Shown here piece by piece: positions 52,453 to 61,744 of a stretch of 64,000 nucleotides of DNA. The DNA is from Skermanella rosea (lineage in GTDB: Bacteria; Pseudomonadota; Alphaproteobacteria; Azospirillales; Azospirillaceae). Position numbers and translations under genes: made by a program. The notes beneath the pieces are model-generated. The model was not told where the DNA came from and made no database searches. It was given only the letters and a program-made list of their open reading frames with translations. The stretch lies in NCBI RefSeq assembly GCF_016806835.2, contig NZ_CP086112.1:452001-516000 (forward strand). Reading direction: 5' to 3'. Each line of letters opens with the position of its first letter. Within the stretch, counting starts at the first letter, position 1.

Positions 52453-54153
52453 TCAGGGGATCATCCAGGTGAAGACATAGGCCTGGAGGACGGTGATCAC
52501 GCCGATGATCGCGACGAAGAACAGGCTGTGCTTGAGCGTGAAGCGGAACAGGTCCGATTCCCGGCCGACCAGCCCGACCGCGGCGCACGCCACGGCGATC
52601 GACTGCGGCGAGATCATCTTGCCGGTGACGCCGCCGGTGGTGTTGGCGGTGACCATCAGGATCTCGGACAGCCCGAGCTGCTGGGCCGTGGTCGCCTGGA
52701 GCGCCCCGAACAGGGCGTTGGACGAGGTGTCCGACCCGGTCAGGAACACGCCCAGCCAGCCCAGCACCGGCGAGAAGAACGGGAAGGCCTTGCCGGTTCC
52801 GGCCAGCAGCAGGGCCAGCGTCGAGGACAGGCCCGAGTAATTGGCGATGAAGGCGAACGCCAGCACCATGCCGATCGAGTAGATCGGGCGGCGCAGCTCC
52901 ATCAGCGTCTCGCCGAAGGTGGCGACGGCCGCCGCCGGCCGCATGCGCAGGAACACGATGGAGATCAGCGCGGTCAGCAGGATCGCGGTGCCGGTCGCGG
53001 AGACCAGGTCCAGCTTGTAGACGGCGTCGTAGGGCTTGGGCGAGGTGACGATCGGGGCGACCTTGGTGACCAGCTTGTCCAGCCCCTCGATCGGGAAATA
53101 GAACACGGTGGAGGCGAAGGCGCCGGCCTTGGCGAAGGCCGCCTTGAACGGGGCCAGGCTCCAGATCGTCACGATCACGGTCAGCACGAGGAAGGGCGAC
53201 CACGCCTTGATCACCTGCCCGGTGGTGTAGGTGGCGCCGGCGCCATAGCCGGCGTAGTCCGCGGTGGGCGTGACCGCGGCCCCGACCGCCCGCGGCACGG
53301 GGGCGCCGGCTTCCCGGTCGGAGAAGCGGAAGATGCGCTTCGGCTTCCACACCTTCAGGAACAGGGTCAGGCTGACCAGGCTGATCAGGGCGGAGGTGAT
53401 GTCCGGCAGCTCCGGCCCGATGAAGTTGGAGGTGAAATAGACGCCGAAGGCGAAGGTCGAGCCGGCGACCAGCACGGCCGGCCACGTCTCGCGCACGCCG
53501 CGGACGCCGTCCATGATGAAGACGATCCAGAACGGGACGAAGACGGCGAGCAGCGGCAGCTGGCGGCCGGCCATCTGGCCGATCTTGAAGGCTTCCAGCC
53601 CCGTCACCTGGCCGGCGACGATCATCGGGATGCCCATGGCGCCGAAGGCGACGGGGGCGGTGTTGGCGATCAGGCACAGGCCGGCGGCGTAGAGCGGGTT
53701 GAAGCCCAGACCGACCAGCAGCGCCGCGGTGATCGCGACCGGTGCTCCGAAGCCCGCGGCCCCTTCCAGGAAGGCGCCGAAGGAGAAGCCGACCAGCAGC
53801 ATCTGGAGGCGCTGGTCCTCGGTGATCGACACGACCGACGCGCGGATGATGTCGAACTGCCCGGTCTTCACCGTCACCTTGTACAGGAAGACGGCGGTCA
53901 GGATGATCCAGGCGATCGGCCACAGGCCGTAGACGAAGCCGTACCCGGCGCTGGCCAGCGCCTGGCCCACCGGCATGCGGTAGAACAGGATCGCGACGGC
54001 CAGGGCGATGGCGACGGTGATGGTGGCCGCGACATGGCCCTTCATCCGCAGGACGGCCAGCGCCACGAAAAAGAACACGATCGGAAGCGCCGCGACCAGC
54101 GCGGAAACCCACAGGTTGCCTGCGGGATCATAGATTTGCATCCAGGGCTGCAT
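52453..54153 (-). CDS. lldP: L-lactate permease
   Basis: This 566-residue LctP-family transporter has about twelve to fourteen helices. Its signature segments are [64 protein letters not shown] and [24 protein letters not shown]. It imports lactate (and often glycolate) with protons. It is divergent from the FCD-domain gene, and a GGT...ACC motif lies about 90 bases upstream of its start. Together with the Dld gene it forms the second lactate locus of the window. Confidence 0.95.
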   Translation of the reverse strand: MQPWMQIYDPAGNLWVSALVAALPIVFFFVALAVLRMKGHVAATITVAIALAVAILFYRMPVGQALASAGYGFVYGLWPIAWIILTAVFLYKVTVKTGQFDIIRASVVSITEDQRLQMLLVGFSFGAFLEGAAGFGAPVAITAALLVGLGFNPLYAAGLCLIANTAPVAFGAMGIPMIVAGQVTGLEAFKIGQMAGRQLPLLAVFVPFWIVFIMDGVRGVRETWPAVLVAGSTFAFGVYFTSNFIGPELPDITSALISLVSLTLFLKVWKPKRIFRFSDREAGAPVPRAVGAAVTPTADYAGYGAGATYTTGQVIKAWSPFLVLTVIVTIWSLAPFKAAFAKAGAFASTVFYFPIEGLDKLVTKVAPIVTSPKPYDAVYKLDLVSATGTAILLTALISIVFLRMRPAAAVATFGETLMELRRPIYSIGMVLAFAFIANYSGLSSTLALLLAGTGKAFPFFSPVLGWLGVFLTGSDTSSNALFGALQATTAQQLGLSEILMVTANTTGGVTGKMISPQSIAVACAAVGLVGRESDLFRFTLKHSLFFVAIIGVITVLQAYVFTWMIP

Positions 54154-54332
54154 ATTGTTTCCACTCTAGAATGCCGCACCCGGGCCTGTCGGGGCGCGTC
54201 GCGGCGGATTGCGGTTTATTTTCTGCCAGCCTGATCTTGTTTGGTAAAATTAATATACCGGCTGTCAGTATGGTGGATAAATCAGATGCCGGCCGCTTGT
54301 ACATGGAAAAATGCGTTGCCGAGGTGTCGCGG
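54154..54332. other. Divergent promoter region of the lldP/FCD locus
   Basis: This stretch lies between the permease start and the FCD-domain gene. It is locally AT-rich (54210-54300) and contains the GGTAAAATTAATATACC motif. An open frame extends from 54171 into the FCD gene, but its product here is not regulator-like and includes no helix-turn-helix. Confidence 0.45.
54241..54261. promoter_or_regulatory. Candidate lactate-regulator operator
   Basis: TTGGTAAAATTAATATACCGG contains GGTA-N9-TACC dyad symmetry. A close relative, TTGGCAAAAACATTTTACCGC, lies at 54990, before the Dld gene. FadR-subfamily GntR regulators favour TGGT...ACCA-type sites, so the regulator at 39305 is the best candidate binder. 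Confidence 0.45.
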
Positions 54333-54965
54333 ATGTCGCAGGCGTTGAAGTGCCGCAGGGCTGTTCGGTATCATTGGCCCATGACCGACACATCCGACGC
54401 GACCGATCCGGGGGATGCCGTAGGCGAGGCCGATCCGCTGACCCGCCTGCTCCAGTGCCATCCGGAGACCGCCTTCGACTATCTGGAGTTCCGCCGGATG
54501 ATGGCGGGGCCGTCGGCCGCCTTCGCGGCGGAGCGGGCCACGCCGGAGGATATCGAGCGGCTGCGGGCCTGCCTGACCGCCATGGAGGAGGCCCATGGCC
54601 TGGATGATCCCTCGCGCGAGGCGGCGGCCGACGCGGAGTTCCACCTCGCCATCTACGAGGCCGCGCACAATCAGGTGATGATCGGGATCATGCGGCAGTT
54701 CATCCGCATGATGAGCGAGAACGTGTTCTACGACCGCACCAGCCTGTATTTGCGCCGCGGCGTCCGGGACAGCTTCCTGCGCCAGCACCAGGCGATCTTC
54801 CACGCCATCGCCGCCGGCAACCCGGAGGCGGCGCGCGCCACCGCCGACGCCCATATCGCCTCGACCACCGAGGCCCTGCGCGAAGCCCAGCGGGCGGACG
54901 CGCGGCTAGAGGTCGCACTTCGCCGCCAGCAGGGCGTCAACCTCGTGACGAGCAAAGGAAAATAG
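54333..54965 (+). CDS. FCD-domain protein without DNA-binding domain
   Basis: From the ATG at 54333 (GAGG eight bases before; an ATG at 54381 is an alternative) this gives 210 residues. Almost all is an FCD ligand domain: FDYLEFRRMMAGPSAAFAAE, EFHLAIYEAAHNQVMIGIM, RQHQAIFHAIAAGNPEAARATADAHI. It is very similar to the FCD domain of the regulator at 39305, including the metal/ligand histidines. The winged helix normally found before it is absent, and no remnant is visible in any frame upstream. It may form mixed dimers with the full regulator or be a decayed gene. It sits between lldP (divergent) and the Dld gene. Confidence 0.8.
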   Translation: MSQALKCRRAVRYHWPMTDTSDATDPGDAVGEADPLTRLLQCHPETAFDYLEFRRMMAGPSAAFAAERATPEDIERLRACLTAMEEAHGLDDPSREAAADAEFHLAIYEAAHNQVMIGIMRQFIRMMSENVFYDRTSLYLRRGVRDSFLRQHQAIFHAIAAGNPEAARATADAHIASTTEALREAQRADARLEVALRRQQGVNLVTSKGK

Positions 54966-54989
54966 CCGTCTCCGGACGATGCCCGGGTT

Positions 54990-55010
54990 TTGGCAAAAAC
55001 ATTTTACCGC
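54990..55010. promoter_or_regulatory. Candidate operator upstream of the D-lactate dehydrogenase gene
   Basis: TTGGCAAAAACATTTTACCGC shares the GGYA...TACCG layout with the motif at 54241. It lies 25 bases after the FCD gene stop and about 210 bases before the Dld start, where a promoter would be expected. Confidence 0.42.
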
Positions 55011-55220
55011 TTTACGGCATCGGTAAGTTCGAGTATCCGTGATCGGAGCGGCCCGGAGGAGACGGCCGCATGACGGAGGAACGCCGGAAACCGCCGGGCC
55101 GCGCGCATGTCTGCCGGGCCGGGCGCCGCCGCCCCGCCATGCCGTCCGCCTCCCGAAGGCTCCCCCTGTTTCTCGACAGCCGACCGGCGCCATCCCGCCG
55201 GCGACAGGAAGGCGTGCGGA

Positions 55221-58130
55221 ATGCCAGACGGAACCTCCCTCTCCGGACCCTCGCGGGCGGCCGACGCCGCCGATGCTTTCGGCCCCGCGATCGCCGAATT
55301 TACCGCCCTGCTCGGCCCGGAGCGGGTGATCCGCGACCCGCTGCGGCTGCTGGCCTACGGCACCGACGCCAGCTTCTACCGGCTGGTCCCCCGGGTGGTG
55401 GTCAAGGTGGAGAGCGAGGAGGAGGTGGCCGCCATCCTCGCCGCCTGCCGCCGCGACCGGCTGCCGGTCACCTTCCGCGCGGCCGGCACCAGCCTGTCCG
55501 GGCAGGCGGTGACCGATGGGGTCCTGGTCGTCCTGGGCGACCGCTGGAACCGGATCGTGGTGGAGCAGGGCGGCAGGCTGGTCCGCCTCCAGCCGGGCGT
55601 GCTCGGGGCGGACGCCAACCGGCGCCTCGCGGCCCATGCCCGCAAGATCGGCCCGGACCCGGCCTCCATCGACAGCGCCAAGATCGGCGGCATCGCCGCC
55701 AACAACTCGTCGGGCATGTGCTGCGGCACCTCGGACAACAGCTACAAGACGCTGGTCGCCATGCGGCTGCTGCTGGCCGACGGCACCCTGGTCGATACGG
55801 GAGACGCCGCCAGCCTGGCCCGGTTCCGGCAGAGCCACGGCGGGTTGCTGGACCGGCTGGCCGGGCTGGGCGCCGCGACCCGGGCCGATGCGGACCTCGC
55901 GGCCCGCATCCGCGCCAAGTTCGCGATCAAGAACACCACCGGCTACAGCATCAACGCCCTGGTCGATTTCGAGGACCCGGTCGAGATCCTCCAGCACCTG
56001 ATGATCGGGTCGGAAGGCACGCTGGGCTTCATCGCCGAGGTGACCTACCGCACCGTACCCGACCATGCCCACAAGGCGAGCGCGCTGCTGCTGTTCCCCG
56101 ACATCGGCGAGGCCTGCCGCGCCGTGGCGCTGCTGAAGCCGGCCCCCGTTTCCGCCGTCGAGCTGATGGACCGGGCGGCGCTCCGCTCGGTCGAGGACAA
56201 GCCCGGCATGCCGGCGGAGATCCGCGGGCTGGCCGACGGCGTCACCGCCCTGCTGGTGGAGACCCGCGCCGAGGACGCCGCCGGCCTGGACGCCAACATC
56301 CGCGACATCGCCTCCGTCCTGGCCGGCGTCGCGACCCTGGGGCCGGCCGCCTTCACCTCGGCGGCGGACGAGTACGGCAAGCTGTGGAAGATCCGCAAGG
56401 GCCTGTTCCCCGCCGTCGGCGCCGTGCGCCGGGCCGGCACCACGGTGATCATCGAGGACGTGGCCTTTCCCATCAAGGACCTGGCCGCCGCCACCCTGGA
56501 CCTCCAGGCGCTGTTCGCCAAGCACGACTACCACGAGGCGATCATCTTCGGCCACGCCCTGGATGGCAACCTGCACTTCGTCTTCACCCAGGACTTCGCG
56601 ATCGATTCCGAGGTCGAGCGCTACGCCGCCTTCATGGACGACGTCTGCAAGCTGGTCGTCGGGACCTATGACGGCTCGCTCAAGGCGGAGCACGGCACCG
56701 GCCGCAACATGGCGCCCTTCGTCGAGATGGAGTGGGGCCGCGACGCCTATCTGCTGATGCGCGAGATCAAGGCCCTGCTGGACCCGCTCGGCATCCTGAA
56801 CCCCGGCGTCATCCTGAACGACGATCCGAAGGCGCACCTGCGCGACCTGAAGCCGATGCCCAAGGCGGACCCGCTGGTCGATACCTGCATCGAGTGCGGG
56901 TTCTGCGAGCGCATGTGCCCCTCGGCCGGGCTGACCCTGACGCCGCGCCAGCGCATCGTCGGCTGGCGCGAGATTTCCAGCCTCGCCGATACCGGGTCGG
57001 ACCCGGCGCGCGAGGCCGACCTGCGCAGCCTCTACGACTACCAGGGGTTGGACACCTGCGCCGCCTGCGGCCTGTGCGCCACCGCCTGCCCGGTCGGGAT
57101 CGAGACCGGCCTGCTGACCAAGGCGCTGCGCGGCCGCGCCCAGTCGCCGCTGCGCCGCCGGATCGGCAGCCTCGCCGCCCGGCATTTCGGCGGCGCCCTG
57201 GCCGCGGCCCGCCTGGGGCTGGGCGCCGCGGCCCTGTCGCGCCGGGTGCTCGGGCGGAACGCGACCGTCTCCCTGGCCGGATCGGCGCGGCGGCTGTCCG
57301 GAGGACGCATCCCGAAGGTCGGACCGTCGCTGCCCGGCCCCGGGGCCATCCCGTCCGCCGGGGGCGATCCGGCCGGCACGCCGGTCGTCTATGTCCCGAG
57401 CTGCGCCACCCGGACCTTCGGCGCCTCGCCCGACGCGCCGGAGCGGGACGGCCTGCCCGAACGGTTCACGGCCCTGCTCGGCAAGGCCGGCTTCCGGGTC
57501 GTCTTCCCCGAGGGCCTCGGCGGCCTGTGCTGCGGCCAGGCGTTCGAGAGCAAGGGGCTCGCGGAGACGGCGGACGCCATGACCGAGACGATGGCCGCCG
57601 CCCTCGCCAAGGCCAGCGACGGCGGCCGCCTGCCCATCGTGATGGACGCCTCCGCCTGCACCCTCCGGCTGAAGCGCACCCTGGCCGGCCGGCTGACCGT
57701 GCTGGACAGCATCGAGTTCCTGCACGACCACGTGATGCCCCGCCTTGAGGTCGTCGCGAAGGAGGCGGCCCCCGTGCTGGTCCATGTCAACTGCTCGGCC
57801 CAGCGGCTGGGCCTCGGCGACAGGATCACGGCGCTGGCCGGGGCCTGCGCGGAGACGGTCGTCGTCCCCGAGGGGGTCGGCTGCTGCGGCTTCGCCGGCG
57901 ACAAGGGTTTCGGCACCCCGGAACTCAACGACCACGCGCTCCGCCGCCTGCCGGAGTCGGTCCCCTGGGACTGCGAGGGCGGCTATTCCTCCAACCGGAC
58001 CTGCGAGATCGGCCTGTCGGAACATGCCGGCGTGCCCTACCGCTCGATCGTCTATCTGGTGGACAGGGTCACCCGGCGGCGCTGCCCCTCTCTCCCCGAT
58101 TTCTCCACGCCGGCGGACGGGCGGGTGTAG
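55221..58130 (+). CDS. dld: FAD/Fe-S D-lactate dehydrogenase (Dld-II type)
   Basis: The product is 969 residues. An N-terminal FAD-binding PCMH domain (VTFRAAGTSLSGQAV, GGIAANNSSGMCCGT) leads to a FAD-oxidase C domain (GHALDGNLHFVFTQDF, KAEHGTGRNMAPFVE). Two 4Fe-4S motifs (CIECGFCERMCP near 555, CAACGLCATACP near 612) and CCG domains (GLCCGQAFESKG, GCCGFAGDKG) follow. This is the architecture of Dld-II enzymes that oxidise D-lactate to pyruvate and pass electrons to the quinone pool or a cytochrome. The ATG at 55221 has AGGAAGG upstream; longer starts are less likely. It complements LutABC. Confidence 0.9.
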   Translation: MPDGTSLSGPSRAADAADAFGPAIAEFTALLGPERVIRDPLRLLAYGTDASFYRLVPRVVVKVESEEEVAAILAACRRDRLPVTFRAAGTSLSGQAVTDGVLVVLGDRWNRIVVEQGGRLVRLQPGVLGADANRRLAAHARKIGPDPASIDSAKIGGIAANNSSGMCCGTSDNSYKTLVAMRLLLADGTLVDTGDAASLARFRQSHGGLLDRLAGLGAATRADADLAARIRAKFAIKNTTGYSINALVDFEDPVEILQHLMIGSEGTLGFIAEVTYRTVPDHAHKASALLLFPDIGEACRAVALLKPAPVSAVELMDRAALRSVEDKPGMPAEIRGLADGVTALLVETRAEDAAGLDANIRDIASVLAGVATLGPAAFTSAADEYGKLWKIRKGLFPAVGAVRRAGTTVIIEDVAFPIKDLAAATLDLQALFAKHDYHEAIIFGHALDGNLHFVFTQDFAIDSEVERYAAFMDDVCKLVVGTYDGSLKAEHGTGRNMAPFVEMEWGRDAYLLMREIKALLDPLGILNPGVILNDDPKAHLRDLKPMPKADPLVDTCIECGFCERMCPSAGLTLTPRQRIVGWREISSLADTGSDPAREADLRSLYDYQGLDTCAACGLCATACPVGIETGLLTKALRGRAQSPLRRRIGSLAARHFGGALAAARLGLGAAALSRRVLGRNATVSLAGSARRLSGGRIPKVGPSLPGPGAIPSAGGDPAGTPVVYVPSCATRTFGASPDAPERDGLPERFTALLGKAGFRVVFPEGLGGLCCGQAFESKGLAETADAMTETMAAALAKASDGGRLPIVMDASACTLRLKRTLAGRLTVLDSIEFLHDHVMPRLEVVAKEAAPVLVHVNCSAQRLGLGDRITALAGACAETVVVPEGVGCCGFAGDKGFGTPELNDHALRRLPESVPWDCEGGYSSNRTCEIGLSEHAGVPYRSIVYLVDRVTRRRCPSLPDFSTPADGRV

Positions 58131-58183
58131 GATTTCCGCCCGGCCGATCGTCCTGTGGCCGTGTCAAACGAGAGGAGGCATTC

Positions 58184-58537
58184 ATGCCCTATGTCGACGG
58201 ATTCGTGCTCGCGGTTCCCAGGCAGAACATCGAGGCTTACCAGGCCATGGCCCGCCACGCCGGCAAGATCTGGAAGGAGCACGGCGCGCTGTCGTTCGTC
58301 GAATGCATCGGCGACGACACGCCTTATGGCGAGCTGACGTCGTTCCCGCGCGCCGTGCAGGCGACGGACGACGAGGTGGTCGTGTTTTCCTGGATCACCT
58401 ACGAGTCCCGCGAACAGCGCGACGCGGTCAATGCCAAGGTAATGGCCGACCCGCGCCTGAAGGACAGCATGGAGAACATGCCGTTCGACGGGAAACGCAT
58501 GATCTACGGCGGGTTCAAGAGCTTCCTGGAGCTGTGA
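58184..58537 (+). CDS. DUF1428 family protein
   Basis: This 117-residue protein begins MPYVDGFVLAVPRQNIEAYQAMARHAGKIWKEHGAL. It contains VVVFSWITYESREQRDAVNAKVMADPRL and ends RMIYGGFKSFLEL, which is the DUF1428 (YbaA-like) pattern with an alpha+beta dimeric ferredoxin-like fold. The function is unknown. A strong GAGGAGG site lies before the ATG. It is 53 bases downstream of the Dld gene on the same strand and could be co-transcribed. Confidence 0.9.
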   Translation: MPYVDGFVLAVPRQNIEAYQAMARHAGKIWKEHGALSFVECIGDDTPYGELTSFPRAVQATDDEVVVFSWITYESREQRDAVNAKVMADPRLKDSMENMPFDGKRMIYGGFKSFLEL

Positions 58538-58656
58538 TCCCGAACCCGTAGCCGACGGGCTCGACCCGGCTGCGGCCGAAGACCGTGCCGGGCCCCTTTC
58601 CCTATCATGCCCCGCGAAGTGTTCTGGGGATCGTGATGAATGAGGAGGGGCCGGGC

Positions 58657-59550
58657 ATGGGTTTCATCAGGCTGGTTTGGAAGATACTTTACGATGCGGC
58701 CATGGGCTGGATCGACGACGAGGCCATGACGCGGGGAGCGGCTATCGCCTTCTACACCATCTTCGCGCTCGCCCCGTTCGTGATCCTGGTCACCGCCGTC
58801 GCCGGGCTGGTCATCGGCCGGGAAGCCGCGCAGGGCGCGCTGATGGACGAGATCGGCCGGCTGATCGGGGAGGACGCCGTCACGACGCTGCAAGGGCTGG
58901 CCGCCCGGGCCGACGATGCCCAGGCCGGGACCCTGGCCGGCATCATCGGCATCGCGACGATCCTGGTGGGCGCGACCACCGTCTTCGCCGAGCTTCAGAC
59001 CTCGCTCAACCGCATCTGGAAAGCCGAGCCGCCCGGGAACTCCACCATCACCTGGCTGGTCAAGGTGCGGCTGAAGGGACTTGCCCTGATCGGCATGATC
59101 GGCTTCCTGCTGATCGTGTCGCTGATCGTCAGCGCGGTCCTGGCGGCCTTCGGCCGGTGGTACGAGAGCCTGATGCCGGATGCCTTCGCGCTGGTCTGGA
59201 CCGCCAACCTGATCAGTTCCCTGATCGTCTTCACGGTCCTGTTCGCGCTGGTCTACCGGGCGCTCCCGGACACCAGGATACCCTGGAAGGATCTCTGGCT
59301 GGGAGCCGCCGTCACGGCCGTCCTGTTCACCATCGGCAAGTCCCTGATCGCCTTGTATCTCGGCACCAGCGGCGTCACCTCGGCCTACGGTGCCGCCGGG
59401 TCCTTCGTGGTGATCCTGCTCTGGGTCTATTACTCCGCCACCATCTTCCTGTTCGGGGCGGAAATCACGCGGTCCTACTCCGAACATGTCGGGAGCCGCA
59501 GCCCCGCCCGCAGGAAGCTTCAGGGCGGCGAAGCGGCGCCCGGTCGGTGA
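58657..59550 (+). CDS. YihY/BrkB family membrane protein
   Basis: This 297-residue inner-membrane protein has about six helices. The family motifs are DDEAMTRGAAIAFYTIFALAPFVILVTAVAG, FAELQTSLNRIWKAEP, and FTIGKSLIALYLGTSGVTSAYGAAGSFVVILLWVYYSATIFLFGAEITR. It was once called ribonuclease BN, but its role is not known; some members affect envelope processes. I choose the ATG at 58657 because GAGGAGGGG lies just upstream; ATG at 58636 is also in frame. Confidence 0.87.
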   Translation: MGFIRLVWKILYDAAMGWIDDEAMTRGAAIAFYTIFALAPFVILVTAVAGLVIGREAAQGALMDEIGRLIGEDAVTTLQGLAARADDAQAGTLAGIIGIATILVGATTVFAELQTSLNRIWKAEPPGNSTITWLVKVRLKGLALIGMIGFLLIVSLIVSAVLAAFGRWYESLMPDAFALVWTANLISSLIVFTVLFALVYRALPDTRIPWKDLWLGAAVTAVLFTIGKSLIALYLGTSGVTSAYGAAGSFVVILLWVYYSATIFLFGAEITRSYSEHVGSRSPARRKLQGGEAAPGR

Positions 59551-59572
59551 CGGATCGTGAAATTCAGCAGGG

Positions 59573-59618
59573 CTACTAGTAGATTTTTCTACTATCTACT
59601 AGCAGATTTTTCCGCTAT
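59573..59618 (+). repeat. Two 23-bp tandem repeats before the DUF4143 ATPase gene
   Basis: The units 59573-59595 and 59596-59618 match at 20 of 23 positions (ctactag[t/c]agatttttc...ctat). Each unit begins with a CTACTAG-[T/C]AG dyad, perfect in the first unit, and both contain a T5 run. They lie 60 bases before the ATPase start and stand out in AT content. An operator or a promoter duplication is possible. Confidence 0.75.
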
Positions 59619-59677
59619 CTCCCTCTGGAGAACGGCCCGGCCAACCATGGGCGTCGGGATCATTCCAGGAGGCGGCG

Positions 59678-60991
59678 ATGGTGCGACGGAACGGGGGTAG
59701 GGCCGGGGTCATCGATCGCCACCTTGCCCCGCAGGTGATCGCCGCCTTGGACACCAGCCGCATCGTCAACGTCGTCGGTCCCCGGCAAGCGGGCAAGAGC
59801 ACCCTCATCCGGGAACTCGTGCCCATCGCCGACTATGTCACCCTGGACGACGACCTCGCCCGCGAGTCGATCCGGGCGGATCCCTACGGACTGCTGAGAA
59901 GCCTCGCGGACCGGCACAAGGGAACAGGGCTGCCGATCGCCCTGGACGAGGTCCAGCGCGTGCCGGAGATGACGCTGGCGCTGAAGCGCATCGTGGACGA
60001 CGACAATGTCAGGGGCCAGTTCATCCTGACCGGGTCGGCCGACGTCTTCGGGCTGCGGGAGGCCGGGGACTCACTGGCCGGAAGGGTCCGAACGCTCACC
60101 CTGCGCCCTTTGAGCGCGGCGGAAATCCAGGGTGCCGGGCCATGCCTTCTGCTCGACGCGGTCGAAGCCGGACCCGCCGCCGTCCTGCCGATGCTGCCGC
60201 AACCCCTCCCTTTCCAGCGGAGCGACGCGATCGACCTGATGCTGAGAGGCGGCTTCCCCGAGATCCGCACGCTGGACGACCGCAGCCGCCGGAGCCGCTA
60301 CGACAGCTACATGGACAGCATCATCGTCAGCGACGTTCCCGTGGTCGCCCCCGTACGCAAACCCCAACTGCTGCGCAGCCTCGTCAACCAGCTGGCCGCC
60401 CGCACCGCGCAGGAACTCAACATGGCGAAGCTGTGCGAGGCGGTCGGAGCCCGGCGCGAAACCCTCGCCGGCTGGATCGACATCCTGGAACGGGTCGGCC
60501 TCGTCAGCCGCCTTCCTTCCTGGTCCCCGTCCGCGACCCGGCGCGACCTGAGCGTCCACTGGCCGAAGCTCCACCTGCTCGACATGGGCTGTGCCTCGGC
60601 GATCCGCGGCGAGACGCCGGCCAGCTTCGAATTGGGCGCCGATCCCACCGCCCTGGGCGCCATCCTGGAAAGCTATGTCTATACGGAGCTGGAAAAGACG
60701 CGCGAACTGACGCGGAGCGCCTGGAACTTCTTCCATTGGCGCTCGAAGGACCGGGAGATCGACATCATCGCCGAAGGACCGGGCCGCCGCCTCGCCCTTT
60801 TCGAGATGAAGGCGTCCGCATCCGTCAGCCCCTCCGACTTCAAGCATATCGACTGGTTCCTGAGCGACGGCCCGGGACAGGGATACGCCGCCGGATCGGT
60901 CGGCTTCGTAGTATATCTCGGCGACAAGCTGATGCCGATGGGGGCGGGGAGGGTGTGCCTGCCGCTGTCGATGCTGTGGTCGTTCCGCTGA
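59678..60991 (+). CDS. AAA-type ATPase with C-terminal DUF4143
   Basis: This 437-residue protein has Walker A (VVGPRQAGKSTLIREL, about 33-47), Walker B (LPIALDEVQRVPEM, about 83-95) and a sensor segment (FILTGSADVFGL). A winged-helix-like region (AKLCEAVGARRETLAGWIDILERVGLV) and the DUF4143 domain follow. The C-terminal stretch DREIDIIAE...LALFEMKAS has the spacing of a PD-(D/E)xK nuclease-like site. Members are common, often horizontally exchanged, and poorly understood. AGGAGG precedes the ATG. It is flanked by a tandem repeat upstream and a broken lipoprotein gene downstream, at the edge of an accessory region. Confidence 0.85.
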   Translation: MVRRNGGRAGVIDRHLAPQVIAALDTSRIVNVVGPRQAGKSTLIRELVPIADYVTLDDDLARESIRADPYGLLRSLADRHKGTGLPIALDEVQRVPEMTLALKRIVDDDNVRGQFILTGSADVFGLREAGDSLAGRVRTLTLRPLSAAEIQGAGPCLLLDAVEAGPAAVLPMLPQPLPFQRSDAIDLMLRGGFPEIRTLDDRSRRSRYDSYMDSIIVSDVPVVAPVRKPQLLRSLVNQLAARTAQELNMAKLCEAVGARRETLAGWIDILERVGLVSRLPSWSPSATRRDLSVHWPKLHLLDMGCASAIRGETPASFELGADPTALGAILESYVYTELEKTRELTRSAWNFFHWRSKDREIDIIAEGPGRRLALFEMKASASVSPSDFKHIDWFLSDGPGQGYAAGSVGFVVYLGDKLMPMGAGRVCLPLSMLWSFR

Positions 60992-61154
60992 GCCATCCGG
61001 TCCCCTCGGGCGCGGCACTGCGGCAATCGGCGCCCCCCTCCGGAACCACGTAAACCGGAAATACCCTAACCTTCGAGGTATATTCCCGTCCCGATATGTG
61101 CCGGCTGTCGGCCGCCCGCCTTTCCGCGGAGCCTCGAAAAAGGGAAGTCGATAA

Positions 61155-61607
61155 ATGAAAGCACGCTTTGCCGCCCTGCTGCTGTCGGCGGTGGCGGTTT
61201 CCGGCTGTTCGAGCATCACGGAGGGCACCTCCCAGGTGATCTCCGTCAGCACCAACCCGGCCGGCGCCGACTAGGCCCTTGTCCGGCAGGGCATCGTCAT
61301 CGGCCGGGTCAACCCCACGCCGGGCCAGGTCAAGATCGACAAGACCAAGCATGACATCAACGTCGAATGCACGAAGGACGGCTTCGAGAAGGCGAGCTAC
61401 TTCAACAAGTCCGACGTGGCGGGCATGACCGCCGGCAACCTGATCCTCGGCGGCGCCATCGGATGGGCGATCGACAGCGCGACCGGTGCCGACAACAAGT
61501 ATGACGGCTCCGTCCACCTGGAGTTCAAGCCCGCCGCCGACAAGAGCCTCCAGCCTCCGGCCACCCCTCCGCAGGATGGCAAGGCGCCGGCGGTGCCGAC
61601 CTCCTGA
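61155..61607 (+). pseudogene. Small lipoprotein gene interrupted by an in-frame TAG
   Basis: The ATG at 61155 (GGGAAGTCG upstream) begins MKARFAALLLSAVAVSGCSS, a lipoprotein signal with lipobox VSGC. Then comes TEGTSQVISVSTNPAGAD and the stop TAG at 61272-61274. The same frame continues past it as ALVRQGIVIGRVNPTPGQVKIDKTKHDINVECTKDGF and a GNLILGGAIGWAIDSATGADNKYD segment, to a TGA at 61605. Related lipoproteins carry a Cys-containing 'NPxGAxC' turn at that place. A nonsense change most likely inactivated the gene. The rest of the frame shows no decay, so the change is recent or a sequencing error. Confidence 0.8.
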
Positions 61608-61744
61608 CCGACACGCGCGGCCGCCCGGACGAGGGGCGGCCTCTGAAGTCCAGCCGAAGCGATCATCCGGAGGAAGGAGGGAGATCGAAAGCTGAAATCA
61701 CTCTGACCCCTTTTTTTTCGCTAATCCAAATCGCGCGGCTCCGA

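Noticed and set aside
59573-59618. CRISPR-like repeat
   Set aside because: Only two adjacent units with no spacers and no cas genes nearby; it is a tandem repeat.
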